Source of the DNA: Pseudoxanthomonas helianthi | Lineage (GTDB): Bacteria > Pseudomonadota > Gammaproteobacteria > Xanthomonadales > Xanthomonadaceae | Direction: 5' to 3' | DNA: 64,000 nt | NCBI RefSeq assembly: GCF_017939625.1 | Contig: NZ_JAGKTC010000001.1 | Coordinates: forward strand, 434,413 to 498,412 | Shown: piece by piece, positions 57,793 through 64,000 of the stretch | Position numbering within the stretch: position 1 is the stretch's first letter | Layout: each line of letters opens with the position of its first letter | Program-made: the position numbers and the translations under genes | Notes under the pieces: model-generated | The model's input: only the letters and a program-made list of their open reading frames with translations | Databases searched by the model: none | Told to the model about the DNA's origin: nothing

Positions 57793-58914
57793 TTACTCCG
57801 GCTTCGTCGCGGCGACGGCCTGCATCACCGGACGGTTGTTTCCGTCCACCGGCGCAACCGCCTGGCCTTCGCGCAGCAGGTGGCCACCGGCTGCGACGAT
57901 CCAGTCGCTGGCGGCGACGCCGTTCAGCACCGGCACGTCGACGTCGCCGTAGCGTCCCAGCGTCACCGAACGCGATTTCGCCTGGTGCGTGCGCGGATCG
58001 ACCACCCACACCGCGGTGCGGCCGTTCGCATCGCGCTGCACCGCCGACAGGGGCACGCGCAATTCGGCTTGCGGTCCCGTATCGGCGACGTAGACGCGCG
58101 CGCTCTGCCCCAGTTCCACCGCCTTCGCGGCATCTCCGGGCAGGTTGACCTTGGCGGCGAAGGTGCGGGTCTGCGGGTCGGCGGCGGCGGAGATTTCGCG
58201 GATGGTGCCGGGCAGGCGTTCGCCGGGCGCATTCCACAGTTCGACCAGCACCGGCCGGCCGAGGCGGAACTCGCGGATGCGGTTTTCCGGCAGGGCGATG
58301 ACCACGTCGCGGCCACTGTCGGCGGCCAGCGTATAGATGGTTTGCCCGGCGCCGACGACCTGGCCGGCTTCGGCCTGGCGGCTGGCGATGACGCCATCGC
58401 GCGGCGCGCGCAGCTGGGTGTAGGCGGCCTGGTTGCGGGCGACATTGGCCTGGGCGCGCGCGGCTTGCGCCTGCCCCTCGGCGGCCTTGAACGCAGCCAG
58501 TTGCGCGTCGTAGGCGGAACGGCTGATCAGTTGCTGGTCGACCAGCTTCGAATAGCGCGCCAGGTCGCCGCGCGCGCGGGTCAGGTCGGCTTCGGCGGCG
58601 GCCAACTGGGCCTGCGCGGCCTGCGCCTGCAGGGCCTGGTCGCCGGGATCGAGCACGGCCAGCAACTGGCCCTGGCGGACCGTGTCACCCGCGCTGACTT
58701 CGCGCCGCACCAGGTTGCCGCCGATGCGGAACGACAGCGGGCTTTCCTGCCGCGCGCGGATTTCGCCGGCATAGGCGGACAGGGCCGCCTGCGCACCGCC
58801 GCCCGGATGCACGACCAACGCCGGCCGTGGCGCCTCCGCCGGCTCGCCATGGCCGCCGCATGCCGCCAGCAGCGCAACCACCATGCCCGTGAGTCCCAGA
58901 CGCAAAGCGCGCAT
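57793..58914 (-). CDS. RND efflux periplasmic adaptor (membrane fusion protein)
   Basis: A 373-residue lipoprotein (lipobox LLAAC, C19). Barrel-sandwich and lipoyl-like halves (SFRIGGNLVRREVSAGDTVRQGQLLAVLD; QLRAPRDGVIASRQAEAGQVV), a coiled-coil hairpin between (about 95-165) and a beta-barrel (ERLPGTIREISAAADPQTRTFAAKV) are all present. It bridges the RND pump to a TolC-type channel. It is first in the operon and its start faces the TetR gene across the operator. Confidence 0.92.
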   Translation of the reverse strand: MRALRLGLTGMVVALLAACGGHGEPAEAPRPALVVHPGGGAQAALSAYAGEIRARQESPLSFRIGGNLVRREVSAGDTVRQGQLLAVLDPGDQALQAQAAQAQLAAAEADLTRARGDLARYSKLVDQQLISRSAYDAQLAAFKAAEGQAQAARAQANVARNQAAYTQLRAPRDGVIASRQAEAGQVVGAGQTIYTLAADSGRDVVIALPENRIREFRLGRPVLVELWNAPGERLPGTIREISAAADPQTRTFAAKVNLPGDAAKAVELGQSARVYVADTGPQAELRVPLSAVQRDANGRTAVWVVDPRTHQAKSRSVTLGRYGDVDVPVLNGVAASDWIVAAGGHLLREGQAVAPVDGNNRPVMQAVAATKPE

Positions 58915-58942
58915 CGACCTTCTCCGTGATCGCCAATAAATG

Positions 58943-58980
58943 GACTTATCGGTATAGTATAAATATCGTACCGATTAGTC
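58943..58980. promoter_or_regulatory. palindromic operator for the TetR regulator
   Basis: GACTTATCGGTA (58943-58954) and TACCGATTAGTC (58969-58980) are inverted with 11 of 12 positions matching, around an AT-rich centre of 14 bases that includes TATAGTATAAAT. It lies between the divergent adaptor and TetR genes and overlaps likely -10 sequences for both, so binding would repress both. Confidence 0.8.
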
Positions 58981-58992
58981 TAGTATTGCAGC

Positions 58993-59670
58993 ATGACTCG
59001 CCAGCCCGCCTCCGCCAGCTCGCCGTCGACGCCCCAGAAAGCCACCGACAAGCCCGTGCCGGGCCCGGGTCGGCCCAAGGATCTGGGCAAGCGCGCGGCG
59101 ATCCTCGACGCGGCCAAGCGCCTGTTCGTCAGCCACGGCTACCTCAACGTCAGCATGGACCAGATCGCCGCCGAAGCCGGCGTGTCCAAGCTGACCGTAT
59201 ACAGCCATTTCGGTGACAAGGAGACGCTGTTCTCCGAGGCGATCCGTTCCAAGTGTTCGGAAATGCTGCCGGCGGACCTGTTCGAGATGCCGCTGGAAGG
59301 CAGCCTGCGCGAGCAGTTGCTGGCCATCGCCCGCGCGTTCTTCGCCCTGGTCGGCAGCGACGAGGCGCTGGCCCTGCACCGGGTGATGCTGACCCAGACC
59401 GACGAGCCGCTGCGCCAGCTGTTCTGGCAGTCCGGCCCGCAAGCGGTGCACGACGCCTTCGCCGACTTCCTGCGCGCGCGTATCGCCAGCGGCGAGCTGG
59501 TCATCGACGACGCCGACCGCGCCGCGCACCAGTTCTTCGTGCTGGCCAAGGGCCACCTGCACAACAGCATGCTGTGCGGCCTGCTGGCCGAGCCCCCCCT
59601 GCCGGCCGAGGTGGATGCCCACCTGCAGGCCACGGTCGATTTCTTCCTGCGCGCCTATGCGCCGCGCTGA
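58993..59670 (+). CDS. TetR/AcrR family transcription regulator
   Basis: A 225-residue regulator. Residues 1-32 are a polar extension (SASSPSTPQKATDKPVPGPG), then the helix-turn-helix domain AAILDAAKRLFVSHGYLNVSMDQIAAEAGVSKLTVYSHFGDKETLF, and a ligand-binding helical domain. As a divergent neighbour of the pump, it should repress it and itself through the palindrome at 58943. A hairpin (11-base-pair stem, 59685-59728) follows the gene but has no T-run. Confidence 0.92.
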   Translation: MTRQPASASSPSTPQKATDKPVPGPGRPKDLGKRAAILDAAKRLFVSHGYLNVSMDQIAAEAGVSKLTVYSHFGDKETLFSEAIRSKCSEMLPADLFEMPLEGSLREQLLAIARAFFALVGSDEALALHRVMLTQTDEPLRQLFWQSGPQAVHDAFADFLRARIASGELVIDDADRAAHQFFVLAKGHLHNSMLCGLLAEPPLPAEVDAHLQATVDFFLRAYAPR

Positions 59671-59823
59671 AGCCGGCCGCGACGGTGCCGGAAGTCCCGG
59701 TGACGAGAGTCCCGATTACTTCCGGCACTGCGTATCGGTGTGCTACCACGGCCATCCTGTGGCCGTTCCCACGACCCGCGGGCCGCTAGAATGTTCGGCC
59801 CACCCCGCCGGATTCCCCACGCC

Positions 59824-60480
59824 ATGACAATCAACTACGCCCAGGCCCGCGAAGCGATGGTCGAACAGCAGGTCCGTCCCTGGGACGTGCTCGACGTACG
59901 CGTGCTGGAAACGCTGTCGCGGCTGCCGCGCGAAGCCTTCGTGCCCGAAGTGCACCGCGCCCTCGCCTATGCCGACATCGAACTGCCGCTGGGCCATGGC
60001 CAGAAGATGATGAAGCCGGTGGTCGAAGGCCGCACCCTGCAGGCGCTGGCCATCCAGCCGGACGAGGAAGTGCTGGAAATCGGCACCGGCAGCGGCTACC
60101 TCAGCGCCTGCCTCGGCGCGCTGGCCCGCGACGTGGTCAGTCTGGAAATCGTTCCCGACCTGGCCGCCGCCGCGCGGTCGCGCCTCGACGCGACCGGGCT
60201 GGGCACCAACGTCCGCATCGAAACCGCCGACGCCCTGCACTACGCGACCGAGCGCCGCTTCGACGCCGTCTGCGTGACCGGCGCGGTGGCCGAAGTGCCG
60301 GCGCAGTTCCTGCAATGGCTGCGTCCCGGCGGCCGCCTGTTCGTGGTCCGTGGCCGCTCGCCGGTGATGGAAGCCGTGCTGGTGCGCAACGATGTCAACG
60401 CTGCGCGCATCGATTCGTTGTTCGAAACCGATCTCCCCTACCTGACCGGTGCCGCCCCGGCGCCGCAGTTCGTGTTCTGA
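59824..60480 (+). CDS. pcm: protein-L-isoaspartate O-methyltransferase family protein
   Basis: A 218-residue SAM-dependent methyltransferase of the PCMT family. The SAM motif is VLEIGTGSGYLSACLGAL, with DALHYATERRFDAVCVTGAV further on. It methylates L-isoaspartyl residues in damaged proteins, or is a related enzyme. In many proteobacteria this gene precedes tolC and waaA, as here. The ATG at 59824 agrees with the family start MTINYAQAREAMVEQQVRP. Confidence 0.87.
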   Translation: MTINYAQAREAMVEQQVRPWDVLDVRVLETLSRLPREAFVPEVHRALAYADIELPLGHGQKMMKPVVEGRTLQALAIQPDEEVLEIGTGSGYLSACLGALARDVVSLEIVPDLAAAARSRLDATGLGTNVRIETADALHYATERRFDAVCVTGAVAEVPAQFLQWLRPGGRLFVVRGRSPVMEAVLVRNDVNAARIDSLFETDLPYLTGAAPAPQFVF

Positions 60481-60507
60481 AAACGACCAAAGACCGAAGG
60501 AATCCGC

Positions 60508-61851
60508 ATGAGTCGTCTCCCCCTCGTCGTCGCGTTGGCCCTGGCCCTGCCCACCGCCGCGCAAGCCACCGACCTGCTGCAGACCTATGAAATGGCCCGC
60601 GCCGGCGACCCGCAGCTGGCCGCTGCCGAATCCGACCGCCTCGCCCAGAAGGAAGGTGCGGTGCAGGCGCGAGGTGCGCTGCTGCCGCAACTCAACGGCA
60701 GCGCCAGCCTCAACCGCGACCACAGCAGCCGCCCCGGCAGCCTCACTGGCGATGATCGCGGTCGCAGCTACGGCGTCACGCTGAGCCAGAGCGTGTTCGA
60801 CTGGGCCAACTACACCAGCCTACGTGGACAGAAAGCGCTGAGCCACGCCGCCGACTACGACCTGGAAGCCGCCAACGATGATTTGATCGTGCGCACCTCC
60901 AACGCGTATTTCGACGTGCTGGTCGCGCGGGAGAACCTCGCCGCCGCCGAAGCCAACGAAACCGCGCTGAAGAAGCAGTTCGATTTCGCCCAGGCCCGCC
61001 TCGATGCCGGCCTCGCCCCGATCACCGACCTGCACGAAGCGCGCGCCGGCTACGACTCGGCTCGCGCCAGCACCATCCTCGCCCGCAACGCGCAGGACGA
61101 TGCCTACCGCGCGCTGGCCGAGATCACCGGCCAGCCGATCACCGAACTGAAGGCGCTGCCGGACGATTTCCGCCCGCAGTTGCCGGCCGAAGCCAGCTCC
61201 GAGCAGTGGGTCAACACCGCCCTGGACAAGAACCCCACGCTGAAATCGCTGCAGTACCAGGTGCAGTCGGCCGAAGCCGGCGTGTCCACCGCGCGCGCCG
61301 GGCATTACCCGTCGCTGGATCTGTCCGGTCGCTACAACAATTCGACCGGCTGGGATTCGGTGCATGGCCCCGGCACGCCCGGTACCTCCGTCGATACCGA
61401 AGGCCGCACCATCGGCCTGACCCTGACCGTGCCGATCTTCTCCGGCGGCATCACCCAGTCGCGCGTGCGTGAGGCCATTGCTCGGCGCGATTCCGCGCAA
61501 GACGGCTACGAGCAGACCAAGCGCGCGTTGGTGCGCAGCACCAGCAACGCCTACCAGGCGCTGGTCGCCGGCGTCAGCGAAGTCGAAGCGCGCCGCTTGG
61601 CGCTGGTCTCGGCGAAGAGCGCCTACGACGCCTCGCAGGTCGGCCTGGAAGTCGGCACCCGCACCGTGCTGGACGTGCTGAACAACCAGCGCACGCTGTT
61701 CGCCGCGCAGCTCGACTACGCCACCGCGAAGTACAACTTCCTGCGCAGCCGCCTCGGCCTGGAGCAGGCCGCCGGCACGCTGGACATCGACGACGTGCAG
61801 GAGGTCAACCGCATGCTGACCGTCGACGCGCCGGCAGTGAAATCGCAGTAA
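60508..61851 (+). CDS. tolC: TolC-family outer-membrane channel protein
   Basis: A 447-residue outer-membrane efflux protein. A signal peptide (RLPLVVALALALPTAAQA) precedes two repeated halves of the alpha-helical barrel (LLQTYEMARAGDPQLAAAESDRLAQKEGAVQARGALLPQL; SNAYQALVAGVSEVEARRLALVSAKSAYDASQVGLEVGTRTVLDVL). It should partner the RND/adaptor pair upstream and probably type I secretion. It begins 27 bases after pcm, so the two are likely cotranscribed. A terminator follows. Confidence 0.93.
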   Translation: MSRLPLVVALALALPTAAQATDLLQTYEMARAGDPQLAAAESDRLAQKEGAVQARGALLPQLNGSASLNRDHSSRPGSLTGDDRGRSYGVTLSQSVFDWANYTSLRGQKALSHAADYDLEAANDDLIVRTSNAYFDVLVARENLAAAEANETALKKQFDFAQARLDAGLAPITDLHEARAGYDSARASTILARNAQDDAYRALAEITGQPITELKALPDDFRPQLPAEASSEQWVNTALDKNPTLKSLQYQVQSAEAGVSTARAGHYPSLDLSGRYNNSTGWDSVHGPGTPGTSVDTEGRTIGLTLTVPIFSGGITQSRVREAIARRDSAQDGYEQTKRALVRSTSNAYQALVAGVSEVEARRLALVSAKSAYDASQVGLEVGTRTVLDVLNNQRTLFAAQLDYATAKYNFLRSRLGLEQAAGTLDIDDVQEVNRMLTVDAPAVKSQ

Positions 61852-61874
61852 TCGATACCGCGTTCCGTGTCACG

Positions 61875-61902
61875 AAAAACCCGCGTTCCCCGCGGGTTTT
61901 TT
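61875..61902 (+). terminator. intrinsic terminator after tolC
   Basis: An 11-base-pair stem (AAAAACCCGCG and its complement) with loop TTCCC and a continuing T-run, 23 bases after the tolC stop. Confidence 0.88.
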
Positions 61903-61914
61903 GTTGGCGCCGAT

Positions 61915-62031
61915 GTGGGAGCGGCTATGGCCGCGAAGCCTGCTTTGTAGAGCCGAGCTTGCTCGGCTGCCCTTCATCCAATGCCAATGAAGCAAAAAGC
62001 AGCCGAGCAAGCTCGGCTCTACAAAGGCAGG
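61915..62031. repeat. compound repeat element between tolC and waaA
   Basis: A GTGGGAGCGGCTATGGCCGC unit (61915-61934) is followed by a TGTAGAGCCGAGCTTGCTCGGCTGC-type arm (61939-61970) that is repeated in inverted form (61999-62031) with one base difference. Two families are thus fused here. The second arm includes the waaA stop codon (TAG at 62019-62021, minus strand). Confidence 0.8.
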
Positions 62032-63308
62032 TCCGGCGCGATCATCGCCAGCGTCTTCTCCAGCGCACCACGTCCGGCTTCGACCAGCGCGCGGCCAGCG
62101 GCAGCCATCGCCTCGCGCCGTACCGGATCGCCGAGCAACGCTTCGAGTTCCGCCGCTACCGCATCGGCATCGGCGCCGATGCGCAAGGCATCGGCTTCCT
62201 TCAGCCGCTTGGAGATCTCGCTGAAGTTGTGCAAGTGCGGACCGGTAACCATCGCCGTGCCGACCGCCGCCGGTTCCAGCAGGTTGTGGCCGCCGATCGC
62301 CTGCAGGCTGCCGCCGACGAAAGCCACGTCTGCGCAGGCGTAGAACGCCATCAGTTCGCCCAGCGTGTCGACGACGAATACATCGACATCCGCGCCTGGC
62401 CATGCATCGTGACGACGCGTGGCGGTTTTCCAGCCGGCCGCACGCGCCTGCTCGACCACGCGCGGGAAGCGCTCGGGATGGCGCGGCGCCCACAGCAGCA
62501 ACAGGTCGGGCCAGCGCGTGCGCAGGCGGCGATGCGCGGCGATCACCGCGGCTTCCTCGTCCTCGTGCGTGCTCGCGGCGATCCACGCCGGACGCGCGCC
62601 GGGATGGCGCCGGAATTCGGCCACGAACGCATCCAGTCCGGCCGGTACGGCGATGTCGAATTTCAGGTTGCCGGTATCGACCACCTGGTCCTGTCGCGCG
62701 CCCAGCGCGACGAAGCGTTCACCGTCGCCGGCCGACTGCGCGCCGATCCGGCGCAGACTGCGCACCACGCGCGAGATCAACGGACCCAGCACGCCGTAGC
62801 CGCGCAACGAACGCGCCGACAGGCGCGCGTTGAGGATGTACGCCGGCACGCCGGCATCGCGGCAACCGAAGAGAAGGTTCGGCCACAGCTCGGTTTCCAT
62901 CACCAGCGCCAGCCTGGGGCGGAAGTGCTTGAGGAACCTCCCCACCGCACCAGGCAGGTCGTAGGGAACGTAGACATGCTGCACGTCGTCGCCCCACAGC
63001 GCGCGTGCGCGCGCCGAGCCGGTCGGAGTGATGGTGGTGATGAGCCAGCGCAGCTGCGGATGCCGCTGGCGCAACGCCTCGACCACGGGAATCGCGGCGT
63101 TGACCTCGCCCACCGACACCGCATGCAACCACACGTCGACCGGTCGCGCCGGCTGCGGGTACGAGGCGTAGCGTTCGTTCCAGCGCTGGAAGTACTCGCT
63201 GAAACGGAAGCCGCGCCAGATCAGGTGGTAGACGGTGACCGGAGTCAGCAGGTAAAGCACGGCCGAGTACAGGCCTCGCAGCAATTTCTCGGTCAGGTCC
63301 GTCCGCAT
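62019..63308 (-). CDS. waaA: 3-deoxy-D-manno-octulosonic acid (Kdo) transferase
   Basis: A 429-residue inner-membrane glycosyltransferase that adds Kdo to lipid IVA. An N-terminal membrane anchor (LYSAVLYLLTPVTVYHLIW) precedes the GT30 fold: VWLHAVSVGEVNAAIPVVEALR, METELWPNLLFGCRDAGVPAYILNARLSARS and VGGSLQAIGGHNLLEPAA. The ATG at 63308 fits the family. Its last codons and stop fall inside a repeat arm. The divergent acyltransferase starts 39 bases away. Confidence 0.94.
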   Translation of the reverse strand: MRTDLTEKLLRGLYSAVLYLLTPVTVYHLIWRGFRFSEYFQRWNERYASYPQPARPVDVWLHAVSVGEVNAAIPVVEALRQRHPQLRWLITTITPTGSARARALWGDDVQHVYVPYDLPGAVGRFLKHFRPRLALVMETELWPNLLFGCRDAGVPAYILNARLSARSLRGYGVLGPLISRVVRSLRRIGAQSAGDGERFVALGARQDQVVDTGNLKFDIAVPAGLDAFVAEFRRHPGARPAWIAASTHEDEEAAVIAAHRRLRTRWPDLLLLWAPRHPERFPRVVEQARAAGWKTATRRHDAWPGADVDVFVVDTLGELMAFYACADVAFVGGSLQAIGGHNLLEPAAVGTAMVTGPHLHNFSEISKRLKEADALRIGADADAVAAELEALLGDPVRREAMAAAGRALVEAGRGALEKTLAMIAPDLPL

Positions 63309-63347
63309 CGCGGAAAGGATACTCGCCCCGACCGCTACAATGCGGAC

Positions 63348-64000
63348 ATGGCAGCGAACACGCCCGACCACGACCCCGCCCCGCTCGGCCCGCGCCAATG
63401 GCCGGCGTGGCTCGGCATCGGCCTGGCGGCCGCGCTGGCGCGCCTGCCGTGGCCGTTGCAGCGCGCCTTGGGCAGCGCGCTGGGTCGGGTGTTGCCGGTG
63501 CTGGTGCCGGAGCGTCGCCGCATTGCCGCGCGCAACCTCGCGCTGTGCTTCCCCGAGCTGGACGAGAAGCAGCGAGCCGCGTTGTTGCGGCAAAGCTTCG
63601 TCGCCCTGGGCATCGGCCTGTTCGAGTTCGCCCGTGCCTGGTGGGGCGGCGTGGCGCCGATGCGCGAGGGCCTGCAGGTCGAAGGCCTGGAACACCTGGA
63701 AGCCGCGCGTGCCGGCGGCCGCGGAGTCATCGTGGTTTCCGGCCACTTCACCACGCTGGAAATGGCCGCGCGACTGATGTGCGACTACGCACCGCTGGCC
63801 GGCATGTACCGGCCGCACGACCAGGGCGCGATGGAGTGGGCGGTGAAGCGCGGCCGCCTGCGCTACGCCAGCGCGATGTTCACCCGCGAGGAACTGCGCC
63901 CGGCGCTGAAGCACCTGAAGCAGGGCGGCCTGCTGTGGTTCGCGCCCGACCAGGACACGCGCCGCGGCGACAGCGTGTTCGTGCCGTTCTTCAATCGTCC
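63348..64000 (+). CDS. LpxL/HtrB-type lauroyl acyltransferase (N-terminal part)
   Basis: At least 217 residues; the right edge cuts the gene. The catalytic HX4E motif is SGHFTTLE, with GRGVIVVSGHF before it and GGLLWFAPDQDTRRGDSVFVPFFN later, typical of the lysophospholipid acyltransferase fold of LpxL. It adds a secondary acyl chain to Kdo-lipid A. ATG 63348 gives the sequence MAANTPDHDPAPLGPRQWPA. It is divergent from waaA and acts in the same pathway. Confidence 0.9.
   Translation, partial: MAANTPDHDPAPLGPRQWPAWLGIGLAAALARLPWPLQRALGSALGRVLPVLVPERRRIAARNLALCFPELDEKQRAALLRQSFVALGIGLFEFARAWWGGVAPMREGLQVEGLEHLEAARAGGRGVIVVSGHFTTLEMAARLMCDYAPLAGMYRPHDQGAMEWAVKRGRLRYASAMFTREELRPALKHLKQGGLLWFAPDQDTRRGDSVFVPFFNR

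Noticed and set aside
54828-58148. 1100-codon open frame opposite the RND operon
   Set aside because: It overlaps two well-supported genes and its composition (H, R, Q, A) is typical of GC-rich antisense frames.

Overview
The window is GC-rich, densely packed bacterial chromosome and looks like a member of the Xanthomonadaceae (Lysobacter, Luteimonas or Thermomonas type). The evidence is gene content: an alpha-lytic-type S1 protease with a large pro-region, a pyrophosphate-type phosphofructokinase next to a membrane pyrophosphatase, an ilvC-G-M-A-leuA-C-D-B operon with divergent ilvD, PhoPQ preceded by a small PepSY-like protein, and many GTGGGAGCG-type intergenic palindromes. The taxon is inferred from the sequence alone. 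I see no insertion sequence, prophage, CRISPR array, integrase or toxin-antitoxin pair; the region reads as core chromosome.

Layout. 1-3601: a 2-oxo acid dehydrogenase operon (E1 alpha, cut by the edge; E1 beta; E2), with a cupin and an SH3-like protein inserted between E1 beta and E2 and every junction an ATGA overlap. 3674-9458: VOC protein, trpS with a small membrane protein, YkvA-like protein, a lipoprotein, CsbD, two entericidin-like lipoproteins and arginase. 9547-13284: tRNA-Thr(TGT), SPOR protein, coaX, birA, mtfA. 13397-18418: a MASE2-GGDEF cyclase, PhoQ/PhoP with a PepSY-like protein, and dusA. 18525-23380: a run of small exported, low-complexity proteins (two lipoproteins and two EF-hand proteins in tandem), a HAD phosphatase and two membrane proteins. 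23464-31717: aldose dehydrogenase, lytic transglycosylase, a 6-phosphogluconate dehydrogenase, a phytase-like esterase, a LON-substrate-binding protein, mpl and the secreted protease.

31791-38136 is an energy and pyrophosphate block: adk, PPi-dependent phosphofructokinase, two unknown exported proteins, H+-pyrophosphatase hppA and soluble ppa. 38209-43313: a pore-like membrane protein, thiC under a TPP riboswitch, a PA2778/PA2779-type peptidase pair and a PhnD-like binding protein. 43317-54581 is the branched-chain amino acid block: ilvD leftward, and rightward a leader peptide rich in Leu, Val and Ile with an attenuator, then ilvC, ilvG, ilvM, ilvA, leuA, leuC, leuD and leuB, mostly translationally coupled. 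54609-64000: an RND pump and adaptor divergent from a TetR regulator across a clear palindromic operator, then pcm, tolC, waaA and the start of an LpxL-type acyltransferase cut by the right edge.

At least eleven intergenic inverted-repeat elements of several unrelated families are scattered through the window, often at the 3' ends of genes, and two genes take their stop codon from the repeat itself. The best-supported regulatory systems are the ilv-leu attenuator, the thiC riboswitch and the RND/TetR operator. No wholly new system is proven here. The most open questions are the cupin and SH3 proteins built into the 2-oxo acid dehydrogenase operon, the pore protein with an altered selectivity-filter region, the protease with altered S1-pocket residues, and the tandem EF-hand/lipoprotein group.
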